From NCBI RefSeq assembly GCF_019278565.1, contig NZ_CP058988.1, positions 3,162,001 to 3,226,000 on the forward strand: a DNA stretch of 64,000 nt, read 5' to 3'. The notes under the pieces were generated by a model. It ran no database searches. It was not told the DNA's origin and saw only the letters and a program-made list of their open reading frames with translations. This document shows, one piece after another, positions 1-8,715 of this stretch. This DNA is from Cellulophaga sp. HaHa_2_95 (GTDB lineage Bacteria; Bacteroidota; Bacteroidia; Flavobacteriales; Flavobacteriaceae). The translations under genes were made by a program, and so were the position numbers. Each line of letters begins with the position of its first letter. The stretch's first letter is position 1.

Positions 1-134
1 TATTTATTCCCGCTTTGTTCTTATTTTTAAAGCCTTGCGCTTCACTTCCAAGCTATTTGGATATTATTTTTTAAATTAGTACCACAATCACTAAAGTATT
101 GTGCTTAACACCTTTCTTTTACTCAGAATACTCT

Positions 135-680
135 ATGAAAATCATCTTTTATACATTTCTATTTAGTTTGTTTCAATTGAATTGTATTGCTCAGAAAAAT
201 AAAAACAACACACATAAAAGTAAGGCATCACAAAAGATTGAGTGTACTGATAATGATTGTAGCGGAACATACGCAGGGCCTGAATTTATAGACCAACAAG
301 ACATTGCACATCAATTTTCTAATGCAATGAGTGCCGCCGTAGGTGATCAATTAAAGGAACTTTATTCCAAAAAAAAATATAAAAAAGTATCCTTTTCTGC
401 TATTCAAATGTCTACCAAAGGAATGGGCAGTGGTCAAGTAGTTTACGCACTTTTCATTCCTTTTATCAGTGTAAATTCTAAATGTGAAGCCTATACTTCT
501 TTTGATCACGTTGGAGGTTGGAACCATAAGCCCTCCTTAAACACGAGAAAAAAAGAGCTTGAACATGTTACAATGAAAGGGCATCATCTGGAAATTAGCT
601 CTATTCAAAAAACACCCGAAGGGCTACAAGAATATTGGATTCAGTGGAAAAATAAAAAAACCCAATCAGATTGCAACTAA
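135..680 (+). CDS. Hypothetical secreted protein
   Basis: Encodes 181 residues from the ATG at 135; the frame extends up to a TTG at 99, but the ATG gives a clean signal peptide (MKIIFYTFLFSLFQLNCIAQ, cut probably after CIAQ or as a lipoprotein at the Cys). The mature part is Lys-rich near the N-terminus, contains a Cys pair (IECTDNDCSG), and ends with a Trp-rich stretch (EYWIQWKNKK). I do not recognise a family. The first 130 bases of the window carry no other gene, and the next gene downstream is a pseudogene, so there is no operon context. Probably exported to the periplasm or outer membrane; function unknown. Confidence 0.65.
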   Translation: MKIIFYTFLFSLFQLNCIAQKNKNNTHKSKASQKIECTDNDCSGTYAGPEFIDQQDIAHQFSNAMSAAVGDQLKELYSKKKYKKVSFSAIQMSTKGMGSGQVVYALFIPFISVNSKCEAYTSFDHVGGWNHKPSLNTRKKELEHVTMKGHHLEISSIQKTPEGLQEYWIQWKNKKTQSDCN

Positions 681-810
681 ATATAAACTTTAATTAGAAT
701 TCCAATAAAAATTGAATACCAAGTCACAATAGGTCTTAAAATTTAGAAGCTATCCACAACAAAGCTCGCAAACACGCTAAGGTATTTTGAAAATACGAAA
801 ACTATAAGAA

Positions 811-1435
811 ATGAATATAAAAAAGGCCTACAACCATTGGGCAGAAGATGATGATATAAACTCAAATAAAACAATAGACCTGAATAAAAAAGCAAACATG
901 GAAACCCCTCGTAAATTTAATATTTCAAAGGTGATAGAACTAGGTTACGGTACTGGAAAAAACACAGCATTCTAATTAGAAAAAGCCGATGAAATAATTG
1001 CCCTAGATTTTTCAGAAAACAGGTTGGAGAAAGCCAAAGAAAAAATTAAAGATAAACGTGTTACTTTTAAAAGAGAGATATAACCACCTCTAGGAATATT
1101 AAAAATGATTTTTTTCAGATATGGGTACCTGTAGTTTAATTCATGAACATATTAAAGATTTAAATCTTGTTTTCAAACAGGTAAGTGAAACCTTAAAAAA
1201 TGATGGGATTTTCTTTGTGAGCAAATTACATCCTTTCAAACAATATTCTGGTAGTAAAGCTAGCTATGAAACTGAAGAAGGTACACAAGATTTAGCAACA
1301 CATGTGCACCATATTTCAAAATATATAACGGTGGCAGAAGGAAACGGATTAAAACTCATGGAATTAAAAAAATGGTTTGATGAAGATAATAAGAGTGAAA
1401 TTCCAAGATTAACTGGGTTTGTATTTCAAAATTAA
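811..1435 (+). pseudogene. Broken SAM-dependent methyltransferase
   Basis: From the ATG at 811 the reading begins like a class I methyltransferase (MNIKKAYNHWAEDDD), with a degenerate SAM-binding motif I (VIELGYGTGKNT; normally E-x-G-x-G-x-G), then motif II (IIALDFSENRLEKAKEK). It is interrupted by an in-frame TAA at 973-975, then by a frameshift near 1075-1083 (the DI of the post-II motif continues in the +1 frame as RDITTSRNIKNDFFQ) and another near 1115-1125. The last part is open from 1121 to 1435 and carries the expected CSLIHEHIKDL and late beta-strand motifs (NDGIFFVSKLHP). Three independent lesions make this a non-functional Methyltransf_11/25-type gene rather than a sequencing error. 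Confidence 0.85.
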
Positions 1436-1464
1436 ACTTTAAAACACGTAAAATAAAAAAATAA

Positions 1465-2208
1465 ATGTTCAGACATCAAGGCAAAAGCAGAACTCTAAAA
1501 CACAATCTGCGAATTGCTACAGTGCTCTCTTTTGTAGCGGGAATTGTAAATATTACAGGCTTTTTATCCTTTCAACAATTGACAACAAATGTCACGGGGC
1601 ATTTTGCGCTATTTGTTAATGACGTTGCTAATTTTGAATTTTGGAAAGGCACTATTTATTTTATTTATATTTTTTCATTTCTGATAGGTTCATTTTTATC
1701 TAGCTTTCTGATTGAAAAATATAGAAATAACAAAAAACTCAACGTGTTCTTAGTCCCTACGCTAATGGAAGCACTAGTGCTATTTGGCATGGGGTTTTTC
1801 AGTACTTCCATTCAAGTGGAATATCCGAATGTAATTGTGTGTTTGCTCCTATTTGCTATGGGAGTTCAAAACTCTTTTGTTACCAAAATATCAAATGCGG
1901 TAGTAAGAACAACACATCTAACGGGGCTATTTACCGATTTAGGTATTGATCTATCCCAGTTATTTTTTCCAAAAGTATACCTCAAACGCGAAAAACTAAA
2001 GTCGAATATTAAACTTCGAATTTATATTATATTATTCTTTTTTACGGGTGGTATTGTTGGCGGACTTTTATATTCTACGTTTAATTTAGAACTGAAGACA
2101 CTCGTATTTGCCGCTATTATTCTAATGATGAGTTTGTTTTACGATGATTTAAGATACCACCTCATAAAAACTAAAAGAAGGTATTCTCAGAGAAAAATTA
2201 GACAGTAG
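1465..2208 (+). CDS. YoaK/DUF1275 family membrane protein
   Basis: 247 residues starting at an ATG. Six likely membrane segments (about residues 17-36, 58-78, 88-110, 118-140, 183-203 and 208-225). The N-terminal half matches the DUF1275 (YoaK) pattern seen in Bacteroidota: AGIVNITGFLSFQQLTTNVTGHFALFV, and later MGVQNSFVTKISNAVVRTTHLTGLFTDLGIDLSQ. The family consists of inner-membrane proteins of unknown substrate, sometimes called putative transporters. The gene lies 29 bases after the methyltransferase pseudogene and is followed by a 148-base gap. The family call is good; the function is unknown. Confidence 0.85.
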   Translation: MFRHQGKSRTLKHNLRIATVLSFVAGIVNITGFLSFQQLTTNVTGHFALFVNDVANFEFWKGTIYFIYIFSFLIGSFLSSFLIEKYRNNKKLNVFLVPTLMEALVLFGMGFFSTSIQVEYPNVIVCLLLFAMGVQNSFVTKISNAVVRTTHLTGLFTDLGIDLSQLFFPKVYLKREKLKSNIKLRIYIILFFFTGGIVGGLLYSTFNLELKTLVFAAIILMMSLFYDDLRYHLIKTKRRYSQRKIRQ

Positions 2209-2356
2209 AATGATTTTAAATGAAAAACCCTTTGGACATTGCAGGTTGTAATACTTATTCCGATAATATCTGACAAAAATTTTCCATTACAACAAAGCCA
2301 ATATCCAAAAATTAAAATGATATTTATAAGTACTTAACTAATTTTAGGTTTACGCT

Positions 2357-3508
2357 ATGCTTAAATATTTTATACTTCTATGTACCCTCAGCACTTGCTT
2401 GACTTCTAAAAAGAATTCCCTAAGCAAGGTACCCACAAACGCATCAGAAGTGATTACCATAGCTGTAGGAGGAGATTGGGATGACCAGTGGGGACCAAAT
2501 GGTGCTACGACCCTAAGTCTTACGAAAGGGGCCTCTCATGACTTAATTCTTATGCTCGGAGATTTATCTTATGATGGTATTGATCATAATTACGAGTACA
2601 ATAGGAACAATGCCAGAAAATGGGCCTCTAAGGCTAATAAAATAGCGGGTACTACGCCTATGTTATTTGTTGCTGGGGATCATGATAGCAAAAATCAGGA
2701 TGGAGATATCATGACCTATGCAAAAACCCTTAATCTTCCAAACGGTAGAAAATCTGTAGGCATACCTACAGGAACAGTATCAAAACATGCGTATAAAGGT
2801 AAATACCCTTATTTATGGTATACAGATATTATAAAGGGAGCTGCAAAAGTTAGAGTAGTTGCCACCTCGGTAGCATTTCAAGAGAGTGCAACAGAAACAC
2901 TAGAAGATCAAAAATACCTAAAAGGTAAATATGCCGTAGGAAGTGAGAATTATGAATGGGTAAAGGCAGTATATGCTGATGCAGAACAAAAAGGATTCTG
3001 GATTATCCATATCAATCATCTACCCTGGATAGATATGGGAAAAAATCAATCTTTTATAGATAGCCAAGGAATGATAGATTTAGCTTCGACCTATAATGTG
3101 AATGTTTTACTTACTGCCAGTTCTCATAATGTTTGGCGTACGAAACCCTTAAAAATAAATGATACCAATTGTAGTTCTATAGCTTTGAGCACGTCACCAA
3201 ATGGAGCAAACCCTAATTGTGTAGGCAGTGAAGATAACCAGCATTACAAAAAAACAGATGGCTTAATTCAGGCACATGTAGGTGTTGCGGGAAAAACAAA
3301 GGGTCTAGATCTTAAAAAATATCCAGATGCCTGTAACCCTAATGCGGATGGAGAAGTGCTACACTATTTGGCTGATGGCACCTGCACTACAGATGCCATT
3401 ACAGGAATAGTCTCTTTGAAAATTAGTGCAAATTCTATTCAAGGCGATTTTTTAAAGATTGATGGCAGCCTCTTTGATCCTTATTCTTTTACAATCGAAA
3501 AAAACTAA
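2357..3508 (+). CDS. Calcineurin-like phosphoesterase lipoprotein
   Basis: 383 residues. The N-terminus is a lipoprotein signal with lipobox LSTC, Cys14 (MLKYFILLCTLSTC). The core has the metal-ligand series of the calcineurin-like/purple acid phosphatase fold in a divergent form: GGDWDD at about residue 38-43, GDLSYD at 68-73, GDHD at 107-110 in place of GNHE/D, INHLPW near 221, and SSHNVWR near 256 in place of the usual GHxH. The first motif lacks the normal DxH histidine and the last lacks the second His, so the site may be modified. The protein probably sits on the outer membrane or surface. It is followed after 27 bases by a cysteine hydrolase gene on the same strand. Substrate unknown. 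Confidence 0.75.
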   Translation: MLKYFILLCTLSTCLTSKKNSLSKVPTNASEVITIAVGGDWDDQWGPNGATTLSLTKGASHDLILMLGDLSYDGIDHNYEYNRNNARKWASKANKIAGTTPMLFVAGDHDSKNQDGDIMTYAKTLNLPNGRKSVGIPTGTVSKHAYKGKYPYLWYTDIIKGAAKVRVVATSVAFQESATETLEDQKYLKGKYAVGSENYEWVKAVYADAEQKGFWIIHINHLPWIDMGKNQSFIDSQGMIDLASTYNVNVLLTASSHNVWRTKPLKINDTNCSSIALSTSPNGANPNCVGSEDNQHYKKTDGLIQAHVGVAGKTKGLDLKKYPDACNPNADGEVLHYLADGTCTTDAITGIVSLKISANSIQGDFLKIDGSLFDPYSFTIEKN

Positions 3509-3535
3509 CATCATCCTAGATACCATACGTATTTG

Positions 3536-4117
3536 ATGAAAACAAATAAAGAAATCAATATGAAAAATAATAAAGCTTTGTTGATTATAGACATGCAGAA
3601 AGGGTCGTTTACGGAAGAGACACCAAGGTATGATACTCCAGGGGTAATAAAACGAATTAATACGTTGGCATCAGTATTTAGAGAATTGCACTATCCTGTT
3701 ATATGTATACAACATGATGGCACAGGAACTGGAGAATTCGAAAAAAATAGTCCTCAATGGGAGAATCTAGATGAACTAGAAATAAATAAGGCTGACCTTA
3801 AAATTGATAAATATGTCAATAATGTTTTCTATGCTTCTACACTTCAAACCCAACTAAAAGAATTAGAAGTGACAGAATTATTTATTACAGGTTGTGCCAC
3901 AGATTTTTGTGTAGAAGCTACCGTACAAGCTGCATTAACCAAAGATTATAATATTACCATTGTAGGTGATGCACACACAACAGGAGAACGTCCACATCTA
4001 AAAGCAGTGCAAATTATCGAACATTACAATTGGGTATGGCAACATATGATTCCTACAAAAGGCCGGATAAAGGTAGAACCAACTTCTCTAATTAAAGCAA
4101 CTTTGATACAAAAGTAA
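3536..4117 (+). CDS. Isochorismatase-like cysteine hydrolase
   Basis: 193 residues from the ATG at 3536 (the frame also offers a TTG one codon earlier and an ATG at 3560; the latter gives the usual family start MKNNKALLIIDMQ). The isochorismatase-like catalytic triad is visible: Asp in LLIIDMQKG, Lys in the DLKIDKY region, and Cys in GCATDFCVEAT preceded by the cis-peptide GCATD pattern. Length is normal for the family (about 180-200). The fold hydrolyses amides or esters such as nicotinamide, N-carbamoyl compounds or isochorismate; the substrate cannot be told here. Cytoplasmic, no signal peptide. It may be co-transcribed with the phosphoesterase 27 bases upstream, but no shared pathway is evident. 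Confidence 0.85.
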   Translation: MKTNKEINMKNNKALLIIDMQKGSFTEETPRYDTPGVIKRINTLASVFRELHYPVICIQHDGTGTGEFEKNSPQWENLDELEINKADLKIDKYVNNVFYASTLQTQLKELEVTELFITGCATDFCVEATVQAALTKDYNITIVGDAHTTGERPHLKAVQIIEHYNWVWQHMIPTKGRIKVEPTSLIKATLIQK

Positions 4118-4807
4118 AACACCTTATTGTCAGTAAAATAGCTCCATGAAGCTTCAAGATTCATGAATTGTTCTTAAGCTATAGAAAACTTACATAAAGT
4201 GACACTTAACAATACCCTATTTTTTAAATTTTCTTACAAATTTACAGCGCATTTACACCGTTAAATTTGATGCTAGATTAGCGTATTTTCTATTTTCTCT
4301 GATTATAGAGACCTGAGTATTACACTCTTTAAATAAAATAACTTTTAATCGATAAAAACGGTGTTTCATCGATTAAATAAGAAATATACAGAAAATACTC
4401 ACGAGTATTGCAATTGTTTAATTTCTCACAGAATTTTGCTTTCCATATAAAATTCGTAAGAAATTACTTAAAATATTACCAACTCACTATTTCAATGACA
4501 AAAATTGCTAATTGTAATCGTTCTACTACCCTACAAGACCTATGTGTTTGTAGTATTAGAACTAAGTACTCCATAAAAAGATAAGTAATATGGCACAAAT
4601 TATTGCTTACCTCTTAAAGTTACTCATCCTTTTTTTTATTTAAAAAGTACACCTTGTAACACGATTGAAAATTACAACTTAGCACCTTAAATTCGACTAA
4701 TTACATTTTTAAATACTGAATAACCTATTACTAACACATCCATTATGTAAAAAATTTGAGTACAACATATAACAAAAGATCAACCACCCTTCAACCCACC
4801 TCACTTA
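4118..4807. other. Gene-free 690-base gap with inverted repeats
   Basis: No convincing coding frame on either strand. The left half holds a cluster of inverted repeats (4296-4409, described separately). The rest is AT-rich with no clear promoter box or terminator. It may hold the regulatory region of the two genes that follow, or an undescribed structured RNA. Confidence 0.5.
4315..4409. repeat. Nested inverted repeats
   Basis: The inner arms are TTTAATCGAT (4344-4353) and ATCGATTAAA (4368-4377), a perfect 10-base inverted repeat with a 14-base spacer AAAAACGGTGTTTC. Outer arms GAGTATT (4315-4321) and AATACTC (4394-4400) are also perfect complements, and AATACTC itself pairs with a following GAGTATT (4403-4409) across 2 bases. 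A further TCTCT/AGAGA pair lies at 4296-4311. The half-site ATCGATGAAACAC (minus strand here) recurs at 49897-49909. This could be an operator with two ATCGAT half-sites, or a folded RNA with alternative pairings. Confidence 0.6.
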
Positions 4808-5296
4808 ATGAATTTTTTTAAAAAAATGGATAAAGTTCTGGCCGCATTTGGTAATGTGCGCGCTTTGGAACGTAAACATGTAGACACTTTTACTGAAAAT
4901 AAAATACAAAACATACCTGGTCACAAAATTGCAGAATCTACCGAAGGACAAGTATGGGCTAGCTTTCAAAATTTAGCAGGATACTATTTTTTGAATACAA
5001 CGATACTCTCTCACTCGAATATCAAAACAGCAAAAGGCTCTCAACTAGTATTTTGTGATGGTAAGTCGTACTTTGTAATTACTTCTGACACGGAAGAGAT
5101 TCGCTCCGACTTTTCTAACATTTCAAAATGTTGGATTACTAAAATAAATTATGTCTTGAATAAGGAGCAACTTAAAAATATCAAAAGAAATAATATTAAA
5201 AATATAAAATTAATCTACAGGAAGAAAACCTTAGTTTTTTTCGGAAATCTTCACCTCAAAGATTTATCGGTATTGACCCCACGTCTAATTCAATAA
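4808..5296 (+). CDS. Hypothetical protein
   Basis: 162 residues from an ATG, no signal peptide and no convincing membrane segment. The sequence has a short helical N-terminus (MNFFKKMDKVLAAFGNVRALERK) and then what look like beta-strands (GQVWASFQNLAGYYFLN, GSQLVFCDGKSYFVITSDTEEIRSDFSN), ending in a basic region. I do not recognise the family. It is 9 bases ahead of a membrane protein with an N-terminal Cys4 motif, so the two probably form an operon. Nothing in the sequence gives a function. Confidence 0.65.
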   Translation: MNFFKKMDKVLAAFGNVRALERKHVDTFTENKIQNIPGHKIAESTEGQVWASFQNLAGYYFLNTTILSHSNIKTAKGSQLVFCDGKSYFVITSDTEEIRSDFSNISKCWITKINYVLNKEQLKNIKRNNIKNIKLIYRKKTLVFFGNLHLKDLSVLTPRLIQ

Positions 5297-5305
5297 AACC
5301 TACCT

Positions 5306-5971
5306 ATGACTAGAGAAGAGCAATTAGTATTTTGTAAAAAATGTACTAACCGAACCCTTGATATGCAGCAAGGGATGCTTTGTAACCTTACCGGCTTAAA
5401 GGCCGATTTTGCCCCCACATGCTCAAACTACACCCTAGATACTAGTATTGAAGAGCGCTTAAATGACGACAAGCATTTACAGCGTGAGGACATGATAACA
5501 TTAGTTTCGGATGAAAATCTAGCGAAAATAAAAGCGGAGCAAAATTTACCAGCAGCTATTTTTGGCGGATTTTGTGCGGGAATAATAGGAGCTTTAATAT
5601 GGGCTGTGATCACTACTGCTACTGGATACCAAATTGGATTCATGGCAATAGGTATTGGTGCTCTGGTAGGACTTGCCACAGGATATTTTGGCAAAGGAAT
5701 TGATTTGATATTTGGATTATTAGGTGGAGTAATAGCTTTACTAAGTTGTGTTCTAGGGAATTTCTTTAGCATCATAGGAGCCATAGCAACTTATGAAGAA
5801 TTAGGGTATCTAGAAACGTTCGTACTTTTTGACTATACGCAAGCAATTCCTATTATGTCTGAAACTTTTAGTCCCATAGATATTTTGTTTTATGCGATAG
5901 CCACTTTTGAGGGTTATAAGTATGCATTTAGAAAACTTACGGAAAAAGAACTTTCTCAGCTCAACAAATAA
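5306..5971 (+). CDS. Membrane protein with N-terminal Cys4 zinc-ribbon-like motif
   Basis: 221 residues. The N-terminus has four cysteines, C10-x2-C13 and C26, C39, in the pattern FCKKCTNRTLDMQQGMLC...TCSNY, which looks like a small metal-binding or rubredoxin-like knuckle common in short Flavobacteriaceae proteins. The C-terminal half has four hydrophobic segments (about residues 85-107, 112-130, 133-160 and 185-205) rich in Gly and Ala. Such proteins are usually annotated only as hypothetical. It follows the unknown 162-residue protein by 9 bases. Function unknown; the Cys4 region probably lies in the cytoplasm. Confidence 0.7.
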   Translation: MTREEQLVFCKKCTNRTLDMQQGMLCNLTGLKADFAPTCSNYTLDTSIEERLNDDKHLQREDMITLVSDENLAKIKAEQNLPAAIFGGFCAGIIGALIWAVITTATGYQIGFMAIGIGALVGLATGYFGKGIDLIFGLLGGVIALLSCVLGNFFSIIGAIATYEELGYLETFVLFDYTQAIPIMSETFSPIDILFYAIATFEGYKYAFRKLTEKELSQLNK

Positions 5972-6083
5972 CCCAATCCCGTGAGAAATTAACGCAAAAC
6001 CTATTGTGTTAACATCTCTAGTTATTAAGCTAGTCTGCTTTTTTATTAGGCTCTAAATTAGAGTATTAATAAAAAAAAAGCTT

Positions 6084-6893
6084 ATGAAATTTAATATAGA
6101 AGGAAAAACAGCATTGATTACAGGTGCAGATTCAGGAATAGGAAAATCTACCGCTGGCTTTTTAGTCGATGAAGGAGTGACCATCATTCTGTCTGATAGA
6201 GATCAAGAGGCATTAGATGCCACTATCAAAGAACTAAAAGAAACTCGAAAAGACGCCAAAATTTTCGGAATTACCGCAGATATCACTAATAATGAAGAAG
6301 TTAAAGCCTTAGCTAATAAAATTAAAGATGATTTTGGAGGTGCGCACATTGTAGTCAATGCAGCAGGAGCAAGAGGTGCTGCAGGAGATTTCTTAAGTCT
6401 TTCTGATGATGATTGGATGCAAACCATAGAAGTAGATTTGATGGGTGCTGTGCGTATTGCTAGAGCCTTCATCCCACAAATGCAAGCACTTGATTGGGGT
6501 AGAATGATTATGATATCATCAGAAAATGCATACCAACCTTATGAAGAAGAGAGTCCGTACAATGCATGTAAAGCAGGAATCATAAATTTATCTAAGTGTT
6601 TATCACGTTCGTATTCTAAAGAAAATATCTTATTTAATTGTGTATCTCCCGCATATGTAAAAACGCCAATGACAGACGCTATGATGGAGGACTTGGCCGA
6701 GGAACGCAACTGTTCTATAGAAGAAGCGGTAGAATGGTTCGTAAAGAACAAAAGACCGCACATTGCAATGGAGCGCAGAGGAAAACCTGAAGAAGTAGGC
6801 TCTACAATCGCATTCTTATGTTCTGACCATGCTAGCTACATCAACGGAGCTAATATACGTGTGGATGGCGGAGCAGTAGAGTCTGCTTTCTAA
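6084..6893 (+). CDS. SDR family NAD(P)-dependent oxidoreductase
   Basis: 269 residues, a classical short-chain dehydrogenase/reductase. Visible motifs: cofactor loop TGADSGIGKS (residues 13-22), NAAGARG, catalytic Ser in MISSEN (145/146), YNACK with Tyr159 and Lys163, and the PAYVKTPM segment after the active site. Closest in look to FabG-like 3-oxoacyl reductases or sugar/alcohol dehydrogenases; the GAR-type insertion and a long helix before NKRP leave the substrate open. Cytoplasmic. Its 3' end overlaps the convergent alpha/beta hydrolase gene by 4 bases (CTAA). Confidence 0.9.
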   Translation: MKFNIEGKTALITGADSGIGKSTAGFLVDEGVTIILSDRDQEALDATIKELKETRKDAKIFGITADITNNEEVKALANKIKDDFGGAHIVVNAAGARGAAGDFLSLSDDDWMQTIEVDLMGAVRIARAFIPQMQALDWGRMIMISSENAYQPYEEESPYNACKAGIINLSKCLSRSYSKENILFNCVSPAYVKTPMTDAMMEDLAEERNCSIEEAVEWFVKNKRPHIAMERRGKPEEVGSTIAFLCSDHASYINGANIRVDGGAVESAF

Positions 6894-7630
6894 GCTAAAA
6901 CTTGTTTTAAAAGAAGCGCCAATTTCTTGGGAGCTTCTAGGGGTATCAAATGACCGATACCTTTCATAGGAAGAGGTGTTGCATCATTAAGATAAGGTAA
7001 CACCTCTTTTTGTATGGCTTCGTCTGTAATCACGGGATCATCTTCAGAAAAGATAACGCTTACGGGAGTTGTTAATTTTGTGACTTGTGTAGCAATAGAA
7101 TTATTCATTCCTGTCTTTAACCACCATTGCCAAGAAACTTCTGCTATTCTCAATTGCGAATTTACCGCATACTCAAATCGTTCTTTATTCAAAGATTTTA
7201 CAGTCCCATTTTTTACCGTTTGTATCGCTTCTTCCCTATCAGGGTGCTTAAGCATGCGCTCTTTTTCATCAGCAGACATGTCTTCTGTTGTTGGAGGCGA
7301 AGGTGCAATTAATACAATTTTACTAGGAGGATTAGCTACATTTTGCAAGGCCGCATTTAAAGCTAATTTACCGCCCATAGAATGCCCTACTAGAATATAT
7401 TCTTTGAGATCTAGTGCTGCAATTTCATCATTAATATATTTTGAAAAGCTTGAGATTGATGGCGTTTCTGAAACAGAAGTGCCCCCAAAACCTGGAAGAT
7501 TTAAAGGGTAGCATTGAACTTCTTCTTCTAAGTGTTTACATACCCATTGCCAACTCCCGGCATCACCACCAAAATAATGAAGAAACACCATTGCTTTTTT
7601 AGACGTTGTAAAGGCTTTAGGCTTCTCCAT
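6890..7630 (-). CDS. Alpha/beta fold hydrolase
   Basis: 246 residues. Alpha/beta hydrolase fold with oxyanion-hole HYFGGDAGSW near residue 18-26, nucleophile elbow GHSMGG (Ser near 84), an acidic residue in SEDDPVI near 196, and catalytic His in GIGHLIPLEAP near 225. It lacks a signal peptide, so it should be cytoplasmic. Members of this size include esterases, MenH-like and haloalkane-dehalogenase-like enzymes; nothing here decides. It ends convergently with the SDR gene and starts 10 bases after the DUF808 gene stops, so it is probably the last gene of that transcript. Confidence 0.88.
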   Translation of the reverse strand: MEKPKAFTTSKKAMVFLHYFGGDAGSWQWVCKHLEEEVQCYPLNLPGFGGTSVSETPSISSFSKYINDEIAALDLKEYILVGHSMGGKLALNAALQNVANPPSKIVLIAPSPPTTEDMSADEKERMLKHPDREEAIQTVKNGTVKSLNKERFEYAVNSQLRIAEVSWQWWLKTGMNNSIATQVTKLTTPVSVIFSEDDPVITDEAIQKEVLPYLNDATPLPMKGIGHLIPLEAPKKLALLLKQVLA

Positions 7631-7640
7631 AGTTTATATT

Positions 7641-8513
7641 TTACTTTTTCTTTTTAAACAGTTTTTTGAAAATTTGAACAAATAGTACGGTTATGACTCC
7701 AAACACAAGACCTACTATAAATTCTTTTACCATACCCGGAACCATGTTGAAATGATCATGAAGCCAATGTATGTTATGGACAAAAATTCCACCGGCCACT
7801 AATAAAAGTGCAATAGTACCTACTACCGCTAGTGTTTTAATCACCCATGGCAAAGCATTTACTAAAAGGTGACCTACTTTATCTGAAAAACTATCCTCTT
7901 GTTCATTCAAATTGATTAATCTTAATCCAAATTCATCCATTCGAACAATTAAAGCCACAATCCCATAAACACCTACTGTTGCTAAGATAGCTATGAAGGT
8001 CACGACCATGATTTGGATAGAAATTTCCTTTTCAGTCACTGTTCCTAACGCAATGATTACAATTTCCACGGAAAGAATAAAATCGGTTACAATCGCTGCT
8101 TTTACACGATCTTTCTCCAATGCAAGAATCTCTTCATTTGTCATGTCAATATCTAAATCTTTCTTTTCATGATGCTTTAATACCCCTAAAAATTCTAGTA
8201 TTTTTTCTGCCCCTTCATAGGCCAGATAAATACCTCCTAAAACTAAAATTATGGTAATTGCTGCTGGTAGAAATGCACTTAGTAGAAAAGCGAAAGGCAG
8301 GATAATTAATTTATTCAAAAATGAACCTTTAGTGATTGCCCAAAGTACCGGTATTTCTCTATCGGACATGAAACCAGATGCTTTTTCTGCATTCACGGCT
8401 AAATCATCTCCTAAAATACCAGCTGTTTTTTTTGTTGCGATTTTACTCATTACAGCAACATCGTCCATTAAGGCAGCGATATCGTCTAAAAGTGCAAAAA
8501 ATCCTGACGCCAT
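7641..8513 (-). CDS. DUF808 (YedI-like) inner-membrane protein
   Basis: 290 residues. The start MASGFFALLDDIAALMDDVA and the following KKTAGILGDDLAVNAEKA segment are the hallmark of the DUF808/YedI family. Five or six membrane segments follow (about residues 75-95, 145-165, 170-190, 225-245, 262-282), and the C-terminus is a Lys stretch. The family consists of inner-membrane proteins of unknown function found in many Gram-negative bacteria. It is upstream of the alpha/beta hydrolase gene on the same strand and downstream of a small membrane peptide gene. The family call is confident; the role is not known. Confidence 0.9.
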   Translation of the reverse strand: MASGFFALLDDIAALMDDVAVMSKIATKKTAGILGDDLAVNAEKASGFMSDREIPVLWAITKGSFLNKLIILPFAFLLSAFLPAAITIILVLGGIYLAYEGAEKILEFLGVLKHHEKKDLDIDMTNEEILALEKDRVKAAIVTDFILSVEIVIIALGTVTEKEISIQIMVVTFIAILATVGVYGIVALIVRMDEFGLRLINLNEQEDSFSDKVGHLLVNALPWVIKTLAVVGTIALLLVAGGIFVHNIHWLHDHFNMVPGMVKEFIVGLVFGVITVLFVQIFKKLFKKKK

Positions 8514-8543
8514 AGTTCTTGTGTATAAAATTTAGGTTGCAAA

Positions 8544-8705
8544 TTAACCTTTTTCCTTTATTCCACTAAACCAATTGTAAATAATTAGCCCAATTGCGAT
8601 AATTAAAAGTATATGAATTATGCCCCCTAAAATTTTAAATACCAAGAATCCCAGTACCCAACCTATTAAAAGTAAACCTATCAATCCCCAAAGAATCTTA
8701 TTCAT
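8544..8705 (-). CDS. Small membrane protein, Lmo0937/DUF5670-like
   Basis: A 53-residue gene that reads on the minus strand from the ATG at 8705 to TAA at 8546-8544. The protein starts MNKILWGLIGLLLIGWVLGF and consists of two hydrophobic helices joined by a short Gly-rich turn (KILGGIIH), ending IYNWFSGIKEKG. This is the pattern of the Lmo0937/DUF5670 family of tiny membrane proteins, common in Bacteroidota and Firmicutes and often stress-linked. It lies between the DUF808 gene (30 bases downstream) and the receiver-domain gene (10 bases upstream), so all may be in one transcript. Confidence 0.8.
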   Translation of the reverse strand: MNKILWGLIGLLLIGWVLGFLVFKILGGIIHILLIIAIGLIIYNWFSGIKEKG

Positions 8706-8715
8706 AAGCTGCTAT

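Noticed and set aside
4590..4643. 17-residue hydrophobic reading frame MAQIIAYLLKLLILFFI in the 4.1-4.8 kb gap
   Set aside because: Too short and AT-rich to distinguish from chance; no other support.
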